A stretch of DNA of 16,038 nt from Planctomycetota bacterium (GCA_025356915.1 JANXQG010000308.1:1-16038), one strand, 5' to 3'. Shown: positions 7,774 through 15,427, numbered from the stretch's first letter. The notes: a model not told the origin generated them from the sequence alone. Numbers and translations are program-made.

Positions 7774-7835
7774 ATAGTCGATATTCGGGGATTGCGATTC
7801 CCGTTCTCTCCAGTGGATTTTGATGGTTCCTTTGA

Positions 7836-10550
7836 TTAAGCGTTCTTCGCCAGCTTCCTCAATACCGTCTGCAAAATTCCGCCGTTGCGATAATAATCCA
7901 TTTCGACGAGCGTATCGATGCGAACCTTGGTCTGGAACTGCTTCACTGTGCCGTCTGTCGCCGTGGCACGGACAGCGATCTGCGAGAGCGGTAGGATTTG
8001 ATCGTTGAGATCGGGAATCTCGAAAACCTCTTCGCCGGTCAGGCCGAGCGATTCCCAGGTTTTGCCCTTGGGAAACTCCAGCGGCAGGATGCCCATGCCG
8101 ACGAGATTGCTGCGGTGTATCCGCTCAAAACTGACAGCCAGCACGGCGCGGACGCCCAACAGATAAGTGCCTTTGGCGGCCCAGTCGCGGCTGCTGCCGG
8201 TACCATACTCGGCCCCGGCCAGTACAACCAGCGGTACGCCCTCGGCCTTGTATTTCATCGCCGCGTCGTAGATTGGCAGCACCTGGCCGTCGGGAAGGTG
8301 ACGAGTCACACCGCCCTCCGTGCCAGGGGCGAGCAAGTTGCGGATGCGAATGTTGGCCAGCGTGCCACGGGTCATTACGCGATCGTTGCCTCGCCGCGCG
8401 CCGTAGCTGTTGAAATCGACCGGCCTGATGCCGCACTCCTGAAGATATTTTCCGGCGGGGCTGGTCGCCGCGATCGAGCCGGCAGGCGAGATATGGTCCG
8501 TCGTGACCGAATCGCCCAACGCCGCCAGCACACGAGCACCGCGCAGCGGTTGAATGGGACTCGGTTCGACGGCCAGGTCAATCAAGAACGGTGGTTCTTG
8601 GACGTACGTACTCCGGGCATCCCAGGGAAACAATTCGCTCGGCGTGACCGGCAGGGCGTTCCAAGTAGGGTTAGCCTCGAAGACATTCTTGTAGCGTGTG
8701 CGGAACATCTCGGGGCCGATGGCGCCGGCCACCACCCGCCCCACTTCTTCCTGCGACGGCCAGATCTCCTTCAAGTAAACCGGCTTGCCATCGCTGCCGA
8801 TGCCGAGCGGCTCGGTGGCCAGATCAATATCGACCGTGCCTGCCAATGCGTAGGCCACGACCAGCGGCGGACTGGCGAGATAATTGGCCTTCACGTGCGG
8901 ATTGATGCGTCCCTCAAAGTTGCGATTGCCGCTGAGTACGGCTGCGGCGACGAGGTTGCCCTTGGTGACCGCCTCCGCCACCGGCTCCGGCAGCGGGCCG
9001 CTGTTCCCAATACAAGTGGTGCAACCATAGCCGACCAGCGTGAATCCGAGCTTGTCGAGGGACGTGTCGAGGCCGGTCTTCTTGTAGTAGTCGGTCACGA
9101 CGCGGCTGCCCGGGGCCAGACTAGTTTTCACATAAGGCTTGACGGTTAGCCCTCGCTCGACGGCCTTCTTCGCGACTAGACCGGCGGCGATCATGACGTC
9201 CGGGTTACTCGTGTTCGTGCAACTGGTGATGGCGGCGATGACTACTGCCCCATGCCCGATGGTGGCACGGTGACCGTTGTCGGCAACTATTGCCGTGCGC
9301 GCTAAATCTTGCTCGCCCAGCCCGAAACCGCGCTCTTTGACCGAGGCTTGCAACGACTGACGGAACGCCTGCTTGACGTTGGCGAGCGGCACGCGATCCT
9401 GCGGACGCTTTGGTCCAGCCATCGACGGCTCGATCATGCTCAGGTCAAGCTTCAGCACTTTCGTGTAAACTGGATCGCAGCCGGGCTGGCTGCTATAGAA
9501 AAGCTGTTGCTCCTTCGTATAACGTTCGACCAGCGCGACCTCGGCATCGCTGCGGCCGGTGAGACGGAGGAAGGCGAGCGTCTGCTCATCAATCGGGAAG
9601 AAGCCCATCGTGGCCCCGTATTCCGGTGCCATGTTGGCCACCAAGGCCCGGTCGGCCACTTTCATGCCCTTGATGGCAGGACCGAAATACTCGACGAACT
9701 TATTGACCACGCCTTCCTTACGGAGGATCTGCGTGATCGTGAGTACGAGATCGGTAGCCGTGGTGCCCGGAGGAAGTTCACCGCTGAGTTCAACGCCGAT
9801 GACCTCGGGAGCGAGCATATAAAGCGGCTGGCCAAGCATGACGGCCTCGGCCTCAATGCCACCGACGCCCCAGCCCAACACGCCCAGGCCATTGATCATC
9901 GTGGTATGGCTATCCGTGCCAACGAGCGAATCGGGAAACGCGACTGGCCCGGCATCGTCTTTGCCCAGGAAGACACCCTTGGCCAGGTATTCGAGGTTGA
10001 CCTGATGCACGATCCCAACGGCCGGCGGCACGACGCGGAAGTTCTGAAATGCCTTCTGCCCCCAGCGGAGGAACTCATAACGCTCGCGGTTCCGCTGGAA
10101 CTCGATCGCCACGTTTCGGTCCATCGAGTCGTGCTGGCCAAAAAAGTCAACCTGCACTGAGTGGTCGATCACCAGATCGACCGGCACCAGCGGGTTGATC
10201 TTTTTCGGGTCGCCGCCGAGCCGCTGCATGGCACTTCGCATGGCCGCCAGATCGACCACGCACGGCACGCCGGTGAAGTCTTGCAGGATCACTCGGGCCG
10301 GCTTGAAGGGTACTTCGACTGCCGTCGCGGCCGTCGCGCTCCAACCAGCTAGATTGGCCACATCGCGTTCGGTTACGGCGTACCCATCGCAGTTTCGCAG
10401 CACCGATTCCAGTAGAATGCGGATCGAGTAAGGAAGCCGCGCGACGCTCGTCAGCTTGGCATCTTCCAGACGAGAAAGGCGGTAGATTCCCGCAGTGCCG
10501 TTACCGGTGTGAAAAGTGTCACGTGCATGAAACGGATCGTAAAAAGACAT
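7836..10550 (-). CDS. acnA: Aconitate hydratase A
   Basis: It interconverts citrate and isocitrate through cis-aconitate in the TCA and glyoxylate cycles, using a [4Fe-4S] cluster. From ATG at 10550 it is 904 residues, a normal AcnA/IRP-type length. Cluster cysteines are Cys444 in ITSCTNTSNP and Cys510 and Cys513 in YGCTTCIGNSGPL. The N-terminal substrate region has GTDSHTTM at 211-218. The C-terminal swivel domain carries GDSVTTDHISPAG and the AEYGTGSSRDW signature. A strong ribosome-binding site, AAGGAAGGA, ends just before this ATG and rules out the upstream in-frame GTG at 10580. A Y1 transposase gene ends only about 26 bp upstream with a hairpin touching the ribosome-binding site, so the promoter must lie in or beyond that element. 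Frames are intact throughout. Confidence 0.97.
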   Translation of the reverse strand: MSFYDPFHARDTFHTGNGTAGIYRLSRLEDAKLTSVARLPYSIRILLESVLRNCDGYAVTERDVANLAGWSATAATAVEVPFKPARVILQDFTGVPCVVDLAAMRSAMQRLGGDPKKINPLVPVDLVIDHSVQVDFFGQHDSMDRNVAIEFQRNRERYEFLRWGQKAFQNFRVVPPAVGIVHQVNLEYLAKGVFLGKDDAGPVAFPDSLVGTDSHTTMINGLGVLGWGVGGIEAEAVMLGQPLYMLAPEVIGVELSGELPPGTTATDLVLTITQILRKEGVVNKFVEYFGPAIKGMKVADRALVANMAPEYGATMGFFPIDEQTLAFLRLTGRSDAEVALVERYTKEQQLFYSSQPGCDPVYTKVLKLDLSMIEPSMAGPKRPQDRVPLANVKQAFRQSLQASVKERGFGLGEQDLARTAIVADNGHRATIGHGAVVIAAITSCTNTSNPDVMIAAGLVAKKAVERGLTVKPYVKTSLAPGSRVVTDYYKKTGLDTSLDKLGFTLVGYGCTTCIGNSGPLPEPVAEAVTKGNLVAAAVLSGNRNFEGRINPHVKANYLASPPLVVAYALAGTVDIDLATEPLGIGSDGKPVYLKEIWPSQEEVGRVVAGAIGPEMFRTRYKNVFEANPTWNALPVTPSELFPWDARSTYVQEPPFLIDLAVEPSPIQPLRGARVLAALGDSVTTDHISPAGSIAATSPAGKYLQECGIRPVDFNSYGARRGNDRVMTRGTLANIRIRNLLAPGTEGGVTRHLPDGQVLPIYDAAMKYKAEGVPLVVLAGAEYGTGSSRDWAAKGTYLLGVRAVLAVSFERIHRSNLVGMGILPLEFPKGKTWESLGLTGEEVFEIPDLNDQILPLSQIAVRATATDGTVKQFQTKVRIDTLVEMDYYRNGGILQTVLRKLAKNA

Positions 10551-10553
10551 GAT

Positions 10554-10562
10554 TCCTTCCTT
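10554..10562 (-). promoter_or_regulatory. acnA ribosome-binding site
   Basis: AAGGAAGGA on the minus strand lies just before ATG 10550. It decides the acnA start and sits immediately downstream of the GCCGCAAGCGGC hairpin at 10564-10575. Confidence 0.75.
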
Positions 10563-10563
10563 A

Positions 10564-10583
10564 GCCGCTTGCGGCTTCACAAT
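10564..10583 (-). repeat. Hairpin-containing repeat, acnA-proximal copy flanking the Y1 transposase
   Basis: On the minus strand it reads ATTGTGAAGCCGCAAGCGGC, differing at one position from the copy at 11268-11287 in the same orientation. It holds stem GCCGC/GCGGC with a two-base AA centre and includes the transposase stop codon. Confidence 0.65.
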
Positions 10584-11236
10584 GTTTCGTCTTTACCTTC
10601 TCGGGAGTCTCGCAGTCTTCTCGCGTACGGTGAATTAGGACTATGTCCCGGATGCAGTGGCCAACCATCGTAAGACTTGACGAACTCCCATTGTTGTTGC
10701 GGTATCTTCAACTTCACTGGATTCTGCTCAATGTAGCGAATCGTTCTCCGAATGTCGTCCGGATGATCGAGAAAGACTTTCCAGCCTGGTCCACCCCAGA
10801 CCGGGTGATTCCAGTCGCGGTTGCCGATATTGCGAAGCCGCAAGCGGCTGTCAGACTGAAAGTCCTCGATCATCTCCTCCGCTCGTTTCTTATGCTTGCG
10901 GATCAAAATGTGAACGTGATCCGACATGATTACACAAGCATAGCAGGTATAACTCTGTCGGAGAATAACCTCGGCCATCGAGCAGGCAATTATATCAACG
11001 TCCGCTGCTGTAAATCGAAGGATCGGAAACTTCAACACCTCCTCGGCTTGGTCGCGGAAGTCTCGCACCACCCACCCTGCAGACTGGACACGTTTCCTTC
11101 CGTAGTGAAGCTCGCCAAGTTCCGCAATCACATCCGTGGCGACCATCTTCGACATGCTCCCGCGAGGATCGTTTGGCAACCAGAATCCATACGCCGTCCA
11201 GGTCAGGTGATAACCGATCACGATTGGTTTCGACAT
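10577..11236 (-). CDS. IS200-like Y1 transposase, REP-associated (RAYT) type
   Basis: A 219-residue single-strand DNA transposase of the HUH/Y1 superfamily. It shows the metal-binding pair HVH at 107-109 within SDHVHILI, and the catalytic tyrosine in RYIEQNPVK (Tyr168), the C-terminal pattern typical of RAYTs and their relatives rather than of compact IS200/IS605 TnpA (about 150 residues). The conserved start region HLTWTAYGFWLPNDPRG and the tail SPYARRLRD also fit. No tnpB accompanies it. It is bounded by near-identical hairpin repeats at 10564-10583 and 11268-11287, so gene plus repeats form a unit of about 724 bp. The frame is intact. It lies between rluA-type and acnA genes, all on one strand, so it may have inserted into an operon. 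Confidence 0.88.
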   Translation of the reverse strand: MSKPIVIGYHLTWTAYGFWLPNDPRGSMSKMVATDVIAELGELHYGRKRVQSAGWVVRDFRDQAEEVLKFPILRFTAADVDIIACSMAEVILRQSYTCYACVIMSDHVHILIRKHKKRAEEMIEDFQSDSRLRLRNIGNRDWNHPVWGGPGWKVFLDHPDDIRRTIRYIEQNPVKLKIPQQQWEFVKSYDGWPLHPGHSPNSPYARRLRDSREGKDETL

Positions 11237-11267
11237 GGTTGTTACATCCTACTGCTGGTTGCCTCCC

Positions 11268-11287
11268 GCCGCTTGCGGCTTCGCAAT
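11268..11287 (-). repeat. Hairpin-containing repeat, upstream copy flanking the Y1 transposase
   Basis: On the minus strand it reads ATTGCGAAGCCGCAAGCGGC, matching 19 of 20 bases of the copy at 10564-10583 in the same orientation. It ends 31 bases upstream of the transposase start and touches the 3' end of the pseudouridine synthase gene. Confidence 0.65.
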
Positions 11288-11288
11288 T

Positions 11289-11981
11289 CTACTCCAACTT
11301 CGGCCAATAATCCGCCACTGGTGCCACCGCCGTCACCGTCTGCTGCGTTTCCGGATCGCGAAAGGTCAAACTCCTGGCATGGAGCGCGATGGCCTGAAGC
11401 CGTTGGTCTTCAAATTGCGGTCCAAAGGCTGTGCTCGAGCCATATTGCTTATCTCCCAAAACAGGGTGACCGCGAGAGGCAGCCTGGATGCGAATTTGAT
11501 GGGTCCGGCCAGTTTCTAGCTCGATCTCCAGCCAACTGCCCCAGTCAAAGGTTTTTAGCACACGATAGTGCAGGGCGGCTTGACGCCCCTCGGGATGTCC
11601 GGCTCCAACTACTTCAGCCCGCGGCTCGCCGGCGACTTTGTATAAAAAATCCTCCCAGCGGTCAGTCTCCAGAGCGACGTGACCTTCCACGCAGGCCCAA
11701 TAGAGCTTATGAACACGCCGTTTTTCAAACTGTGCGCCAAGCTTGCGAAGAGTGCGAAGGTTCTTAGCGAAAATAATCACCCCGGTCGCCGGACGGTCGA
11801 GCCGATGGGGCACGCCAAGATAAACGCTCTCCGGGCCGTTACTGCCGCCTAAGTACGTTTTGATCCGCATTTCCAGGCTATCAATCCCCGGCGGGGCCTG
11901 CGTCAATACGCCTGGAGGCTTATTAACCACCAGACAACCGCCTTGCTCATGGAGAATTTGAAAGCCAAGTTCGTCGGACAT
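11289..11981 (-). CDS. RluA-family RNA pseudouridine synthase
   Basis: It isomerises specific uridines in rRNA or tRNA to pseudouridine. The protein is 230 residues from ATG at 11981, slightly compact for a single-domain RluA/TruC type with no S4 domain. The catalytic motif is PHRLDRPATG with Asp62; the usual serine before the last glycine appears as Ala-Thr. Supporting motifs are LVVNKPPGVLTQ at 18-29, the KLYWACVEG strand and ELETGRTHQIRIQ with GHPVLGDKQYG. Subfamily (RluA, RluC or TruC-like) and target base cannot be assigned by eye. No strong ribosome-binding site precedes the ATG. It lies 62 bp after the dehydrogenase gene on the same strand. Confidence 0.88.
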   Translation of the reverse strand: MSDELGFQILHEQGGCLVVNKPPGVLTQAPPGIDSLEMRIKTYLGGSNGPESVYLGVPHRLDRPATGVIIFAKNLRTLRKLGAQFEKRRVHKLYWACVEGHVALETDRWEDFLYKVAGEPRAEVVGAGHPEGRQAALHYRVLKTFDWGSWLEIELETGRTHQIRIQAASRGHPVLGDKQYGSSTAFGPQFEDQRLQAIALHARSLTFRDPETQQTVTAVAPVADYWPKLE

Positions 11982-12009
11982 GGGAGTTCAGGAATCTGGC
12001 GGAATCAAG

Positions 12010-12039
12010 TTCGGATTTCGACATTCGGATTTCGGATTT
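12010..12039. repeat. Three TTCGGATTT repeats between dehydrogenase and pseudouridine synthase genes
   Basis: TTCGGATTT occurs at 12010-12018, 12024-12032 and 12031-12039, the last two overlapping. A short AT-richer direct-repeat cluster in a 62-bp gap; no function is apparent. Confidence 0.45.
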
Positions 12040-12043
12040 CAAT

Positions 12044-12829
12044 CTAAACGTATCTGGCCATGAGCTTATCGACGAGCCAGGGCGAGAGGCGATTCAGCAG
12101 CACGAGGACCTTACCCCAGAGATAAGGCGTGATTTCATGGCTGCCGCGGCGAATAGCGCGAACGGTGGCCTGGGCGACCGCTTCGGCGGTGACGGCCTTA
12201 TGTTCCGGCCATTTTGGGCCGCCCTTGCTCTCGATAACCTGGTCAAAGAACTCCGTGTCGGTCGTGCCAGGGCTGACCACGAGCACGTCAATTCCGGCGG
12301 TGACGAACTCAGCCCGAATCGACTCGCTGAACCCGTGTACGGCGAACTTGCTGGCCGCGTATTCACTATTGTAGGGCACGCCGCGGCGACCGAGGATTGA
12401 ACTGATATTGACGATCATTGGCCGGCGGCCCTGTTTGAGCAAAGGGAGTGCGGAGCGAGTCATTTCGACCAGGGCGAAGAAATTGACCTCCATGATCCGC
12501 CGCACCCGCTGTGGATCGGCCGTCTCAAACGGACCAATAGCACCTACGCCAGCGTTATTCACGAGAATATCCAGTCCGCCGAAATGCGATTGAGCCGCTT
12601 CCATGCAACGCGCTCGGGCAGCCGCATCGGTAACGTCGCCGGCAACGCACAGAGTACTGCCGCCCAGGGATTCAATTTCTTGGGCCAGCACCTGCAAGCG
12701 ATCTTCCCGCCGAGCCATACAGACGACTTTACCGCCTTGCCGGGCCAATTCCAGCGCGATCGCCCGGCCGATGCCGCTAGAGGCACCCGTTACGATCGCT
12801 CGGCTTCCTTGAATGTCGCGTCTGGCCAT
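12044..12829 (-). CDS. Short-chain dehydrogenase/reductase (classical SDR)
   Basis: A 261-residue NAD(P)-dependent oxidoreductase with a complete classical SDR motif set: TGASSGIG at 14-21, NNAG at 91-94, catalytic Ser144 in NISS, and Tyr157 with Lys161 in YAASK. The basic residues after beta-2 (ARRED at 39-43) favour NADP(H). The C-terminus from about 235 (VLVLLNRLSPWLVDKLMARYV) is hydrophobic, as in SDRs that act on lipids or associate with membrane. The substrate is not deducible; 3-oxoacyl reductase-like and DltE/YqjQ-like activities are possible. The ATG at 12829 has only a weak AAGAG upstream, and a large inverted repeat ends 13 bases before it, so leader structure may affect translation. 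Confidence 0.9.
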   Translation of the reverse strand: MARRDIQGSRAIVTGASSGIGRAIALELARQGGKVVCMARREDRLQVLAQEIESLGGSTLCVAGDVTDAAARARCMEAAQSHFGGLDILVNNAGVGAIGPFETADPQRVRRIMEVNFFALVEMTRSALPLLKQGRRPMIVNISSILGRRGVPYNSEYAASKFAVHGFSESIRAEFVTAGIDVLVVSPGTTDTEFFDQVIESKGGPKWPEHKAVTAEAVAQATVRAIRRGSHEITPYLWGKVLVLLNRLSPWLVDKLMARYV

Positions 12830-12842
12830 AAGTAGAACTCTT

Positions 12843-12903
12843 GTAGGTCAGGCTTTTCAGCCTGACAGTGTCTGTTAATGTCAGGCTGGAAAGCCTGACC
12901 TAC
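12843..12903. repeat. Inverted pair of GTAG-hairpin elements (REP/BIME-like), family A
   Basis: Arms 12843-12867 and 12879-12903 (25 bases each) are inverted copies with one mismatch, separated by 11 bases. Each arm begins with GTAG and then forms its own hairpin: GTCAGGCT, loop TTTC, AGCCTGAC in the left arm. A GTAG foot plus hairpin, paired in opposite orientation, is the anatomy of REP pairs (BIMEs). Confidence 0.7.
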
Positions 12904-12927
12904 TTCGTCGCGGTTGGGGGGCCGGCA

Positions 12928-12941
12928 CTCGCCGGGGCGAG
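12928..12941. repeat. Small perfect palindrome CTCGCC-GG-GGCGAG
   Basis: A 14-base palindrome in the permease-dehydrogenase gap, lying between the two GTAG-type inverted repeats and in a GC-rich stretch. No T-run follows on either strand. Confidence 0.5.
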
Positions 12942-12965
12942 CTGTTCCCACCCTACATCGGCCCA

Positions 12966-13084
12966 CTTAGGACCGGCGCATCAATTACTGTCGTAGGACG
13001 GATTGGCAATCCGTCGAATTGCCGGACGGATTGCCAATCCGTCCTACGGCCAAGTCCGACACTTATTGATGCGCCGGTCCTTAG
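12966..13084. repeat. Nested inverted repeats overlapping the permease stop codon, family B inside a third pair
   Basis: The outer arms 12966-12985 and 13065-13084 pair over 20 bases with one mismatch, including 17 perfect bases from AGGACCGGCGCATCAAT. The inner arms 12993-13015 and 13025-13047 are a perfect 23-base inverted repeat around a 9-base spacer. Each inner arm starts with GTAG and contains its own hairpin, GACGGATTG / CAATCCGTC. The permease TAA (13081-13083) lies within the right outer arm. The structure could stabilise the 3' end or stop transcription, but lacks a T-run. Confidence 0.75.
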
Positions 13085-15258
13085 CGGACCCGGCAGGGCA
13101 GAATGACCATGGGGAACCCAGCCCACTGCAACCGTCGCTGCAAGGAGAAGGCCGTCTGGTTATGCAAGAGCCGATCGACCCAGGTCTCTTTGTGAAAGAC
13201 GAGTTGTCCGGCAAAGAAAGTTGCCTTGGGGAATAACTGGCTCACTTCCATGCAGACCTTCTCGAGTTCATCGACGGCGTCGGTGCCGATGGACGAATAG
13301 GAGACCGCCGGCATGCCGAGACTGCGAGCCAAGGCGACGTACTTCTGCAAGTTGACCTCGGTATACTCACGGAGGGCCTCGACGGCTCCGGTGCCTTTGA
13401 AGTTACCCGAATCGACCACGCCCACGGAGACGAAAACAAAGTTAACGAAATGTCCCGGCGCGAAGCGGATGCTATTGAGCATGGTATGCACGCCCAGGCC
13501 GCTGTAGCCGCCAACCAGGATCACGGCGGTCGGCTTGACCGGATCGGTGGGCGCCTCGTTGGGCGTCGGCAGGGCAACGAGTTTGGTGAGCGTTTCGTCG
13601 AGCTTCTTTAGCTTTTCGCCCACGCCACGATAGTATCCGTGGATCAAGAAGGCGATAATCACCAGGCCGCCGGTCACGGCCACGGTCAGCCATCCGCCCA
13701 CGAAGAACTTCATGCAGATATTGGTCAACAAAATCCCCACGCAGACCACCGCGCCAAAGCTAAATAGCGCCAGTCGCCGCCGCCAGAGCGGATTCTCACG
13801 CCGCAGTTCCCACCAGTGCCGACACATGCCGATCATCGAAAGCGAGAAAGTCACGAAGACGTTGATCGAGTAAAACAACACTAGCATGGTAACATTGCCC
13901 GCCGTGTACCATAATGCCGCCAAGGCTGCCAAGCCCATCAGCAAGATGCCGTTGTGCGTGGCGAGGCGTTCCGAGAGATTGGCGAACCAGCGGGGCATCC
14001 AGGAGTCGTGGGCCATGTAGCCCAGCACCCGCGGACCGTCGATGAAGCCGGCCTGGGCTCCCACGAACAACAGCGTACCTTCACTGAGCAAGGTCAACAG
14101 CCAGAAGGTTCCTCCAAGCCAACCGGGCATGCCGGTCGCATCAACGAACTTCTGCGTCAGCATGGCATTCATCGTTTCCGTGCCGCCCTCTTGTGGCTCG
14201 ATATGCAGGAGCAGATAGGCGACGATCAATCCGCCGGCCGTGAAAGCCAGCGACCATGCCATGTAGCGCATCGTCCGCTTGGCGGTGGCCACGCGAGGTT
14301 CGCGCATCACCGGCATGCTGTTGGAAACGGCCTCCAAACCGGTATACGTGCCCGAACCCATCGAATAGGCGTAGAGAAAGATTCCCAGGATCCCCAAAAT
14401 TCCGATATTGGGGTTGGCCGCGTTTTCATGCAACCCCGTCGCCACTTGGTGGACCACTTCGCCGGCCGCTGAGAGATGCATCCCTATTGAACCGAAGATC
14501 AGGATCGCGTGTGTTATGAGGAAGAGGATGAAGATCGGCATCAGGATCTGCACCGATTCCTTCACTCCGCGAAGGTTGAGAACGATGAGAGCAATGATGG
14601 CAAAAAATTCGGAAGGCAGCTTCCAGGAACTCCATTCCGGGCCGACGAGGCTGAACACGGCATCACCGGCGGCCGCGATCGAGACGGTGATCGTCAGGAT
14701 GTAATCCACCAGCAGGGCGCAACCGGAAACCACTCCGAAGCGTTTTCCTAATAGCTTCGAGGCGACCAGATATCCGCCACCGCCGCTGGGAAACTCCTCG
14801 ATAATATGGCTATAGCACGCCGCAATGATGAAGACCGTGGCGGCGATTGCCAAGCCCAGGAATACCGCCAGGTAATAATGTCCCTTGAGGTGGCCGACTG
14901 CCTCCGAAGGGCCATAGCATGACGACGACAAACCATCGGCCCCTAGCCCCACCCAGGCCAGGAAGGCCACCAACGACACGCTATGGAACAACGACTGGTC
15001 GGCCAGATTGCGCGGCTTGCCGATAAGCAGGCCCTTGGCGGCATTCCAGAAACGGCCTTTGCTCTCCGGCAGCGATTCCCCCTCGGAGACCACGCCAATG
15101 CGTTTTTCTTCTTCCAGCAGTGCCTCAACCTGGGCACCGGAATCCGGACCGTTCAGCGTGTTCGTGGGCAATGGCTTATCGAAATTAGGGGGATTACCCG
15201 CTGAAGAATCGTCCGAGGTAGGAGTCACGGTTGTCCCAAGGGGCACGCTGGAGTACAC
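13081..15258 (-). CDS. APC-superfamily permease, KimA-like (probable K+ uptake)
   Basis: A large inner-membrane transporter with about 12 helices starting near residue 90. The unwound first helix reads GADGLSSSCYGP (Asp108, Tyr115), and helix 3 reads LLVDYILTITVS (Asp185, Thr189, Ser193). The spacing of these residues matches the K+-coordinating set I recall for Bacillus subtilis KimA (YdaO: Asp36, Tyr43, Asp117, Thr121, Ser125). EFPSGGGGYLVASKLLG is also typical. Residues from about 560 form a cytoplasmic C-terminal domain, as in KimA. The start is taken as GTG 15258 with no clear ribosome-binding site; the acidic, Ser/Pro-rich first 65 residues are not conserved-looking, so a later GTG (15246 or 15228) is possible. 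K+ transport is inferred; generic amino-acid transport is the alternative. It is divergent from acs and its stop codon lies in a nested palindrome. Confidence 0.85.
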   Translation of the reverse strand: MYSSVPLGTTVTPTSDDSSAGNPPNFDKPLPTNTLNGPDSGAQVEALLEEEKRIGVVSEGESLPESKGRFWNAAKGLLIGKPRNLADQSLFHSVSLVAFLAWVGLGADGLSSSCYGPSEAVGHLKGHYYLAVFLGLAIAATVFIIAACYSHIIEEFPSGGGGYLVASKLLGKRFGVVSGCALLVDYILTITVSIAAAGDAVFSLVGPEWSSWKLPSEFFAIIALIVLNLRGVKESVQILMPIFILFLITHAILIFGSIGMHLSAAGEVVHQVATGLHENAANPNIGILGILGIFLYAYSMGSGTYTGLEAVSNSMPVMREPRVATAKRTMRYMAWSLAFTAGGLIVAYLLLHIEPQEGGTETMNAMLTQKFVDATGMPGWLGGTFWLLTLLSEGTLLFVGAQAGFIDGPRVLGYMAHDSWMPRWFANLSERLATHNGILLMGLAALAALWYTAGNVTMLVLFYSINVFVTFSLSMIGMCRHWWELRRENPLWRRRLALFSFGAVVCVGILLTNICMKFFVGGWLTVAVTGGLVIIAFLIHGYYRGVGEKLKKLDETLTKLVALPTPNEAPTDPVKPTAVILVGGYSGLGVHTMLNSIRFAPGHFVNFVFVSVGVVDSGNFKGTGAVEALREYTEVNLQKYVALARSLGMPAVSYSSIGTDAVDELEKVCMEVSQLFPKATFFAGQLVFHKETWVDRLLHNQTAFSLQRRLQWAGFPMVILPCRVR

Positions 15259-15427
15259 TGGAATTAAGGAGATTCATTCTACCATGGCATCCCCTGACTT
15301 GACAACCCTGGGGAGAATGGCCTCCTGCACCCCCTTGACTCACCAGTTCCTCCTGGTTTAGACTGAGTCCTGTCGAAATTAAATTACCTATCATTCGAGG
15401 CGGTTACCAGTTTATCCTTACCTGTCC

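Larger units (their letters stand above)
10564..11287 (-). mobile_element. Putative RAYT unit: Y1 transposase bracketed by hairpin direct repeats
   Basis: The span from one 20-base repeat to the other contains only the transposase gene. Direct, not inverted, end repeats each containing a hairpin fit Y1 biology, where subterminal hairpins and not terminal inverted repeats are recognised. Whether the whole unit moves, or whether the repeats are REP-like copies the enzyme acts on, cannot be told from one copy. Confidence 0.5.

Noticed and set aside
7998..9149. 383-codon plus-strand frame, with a second one at 9309-10160
   Set aside because: Both lie opposite acnA in high-GC DNA and translate to Arg/Gln/His-rich sequence without family features.
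10618..10632. CGCGTACGG shared with the palindrome at 1075
   Set aside because: It lies within transposase coding sequence for YARRL and without the rest of the repeat, so chance is sufficient.
10643..11767. 374-codon plus-strand frame across two genes
   Set aside because: It is antisense to the transposase and pseudouridine synthase, both of which have catalytic motifs.
12843..13084. CRISPR-like array
   Set aside because: Repeats are inverted pairs of different families, not regularly spaced direct repeats, and there are no cas genes.
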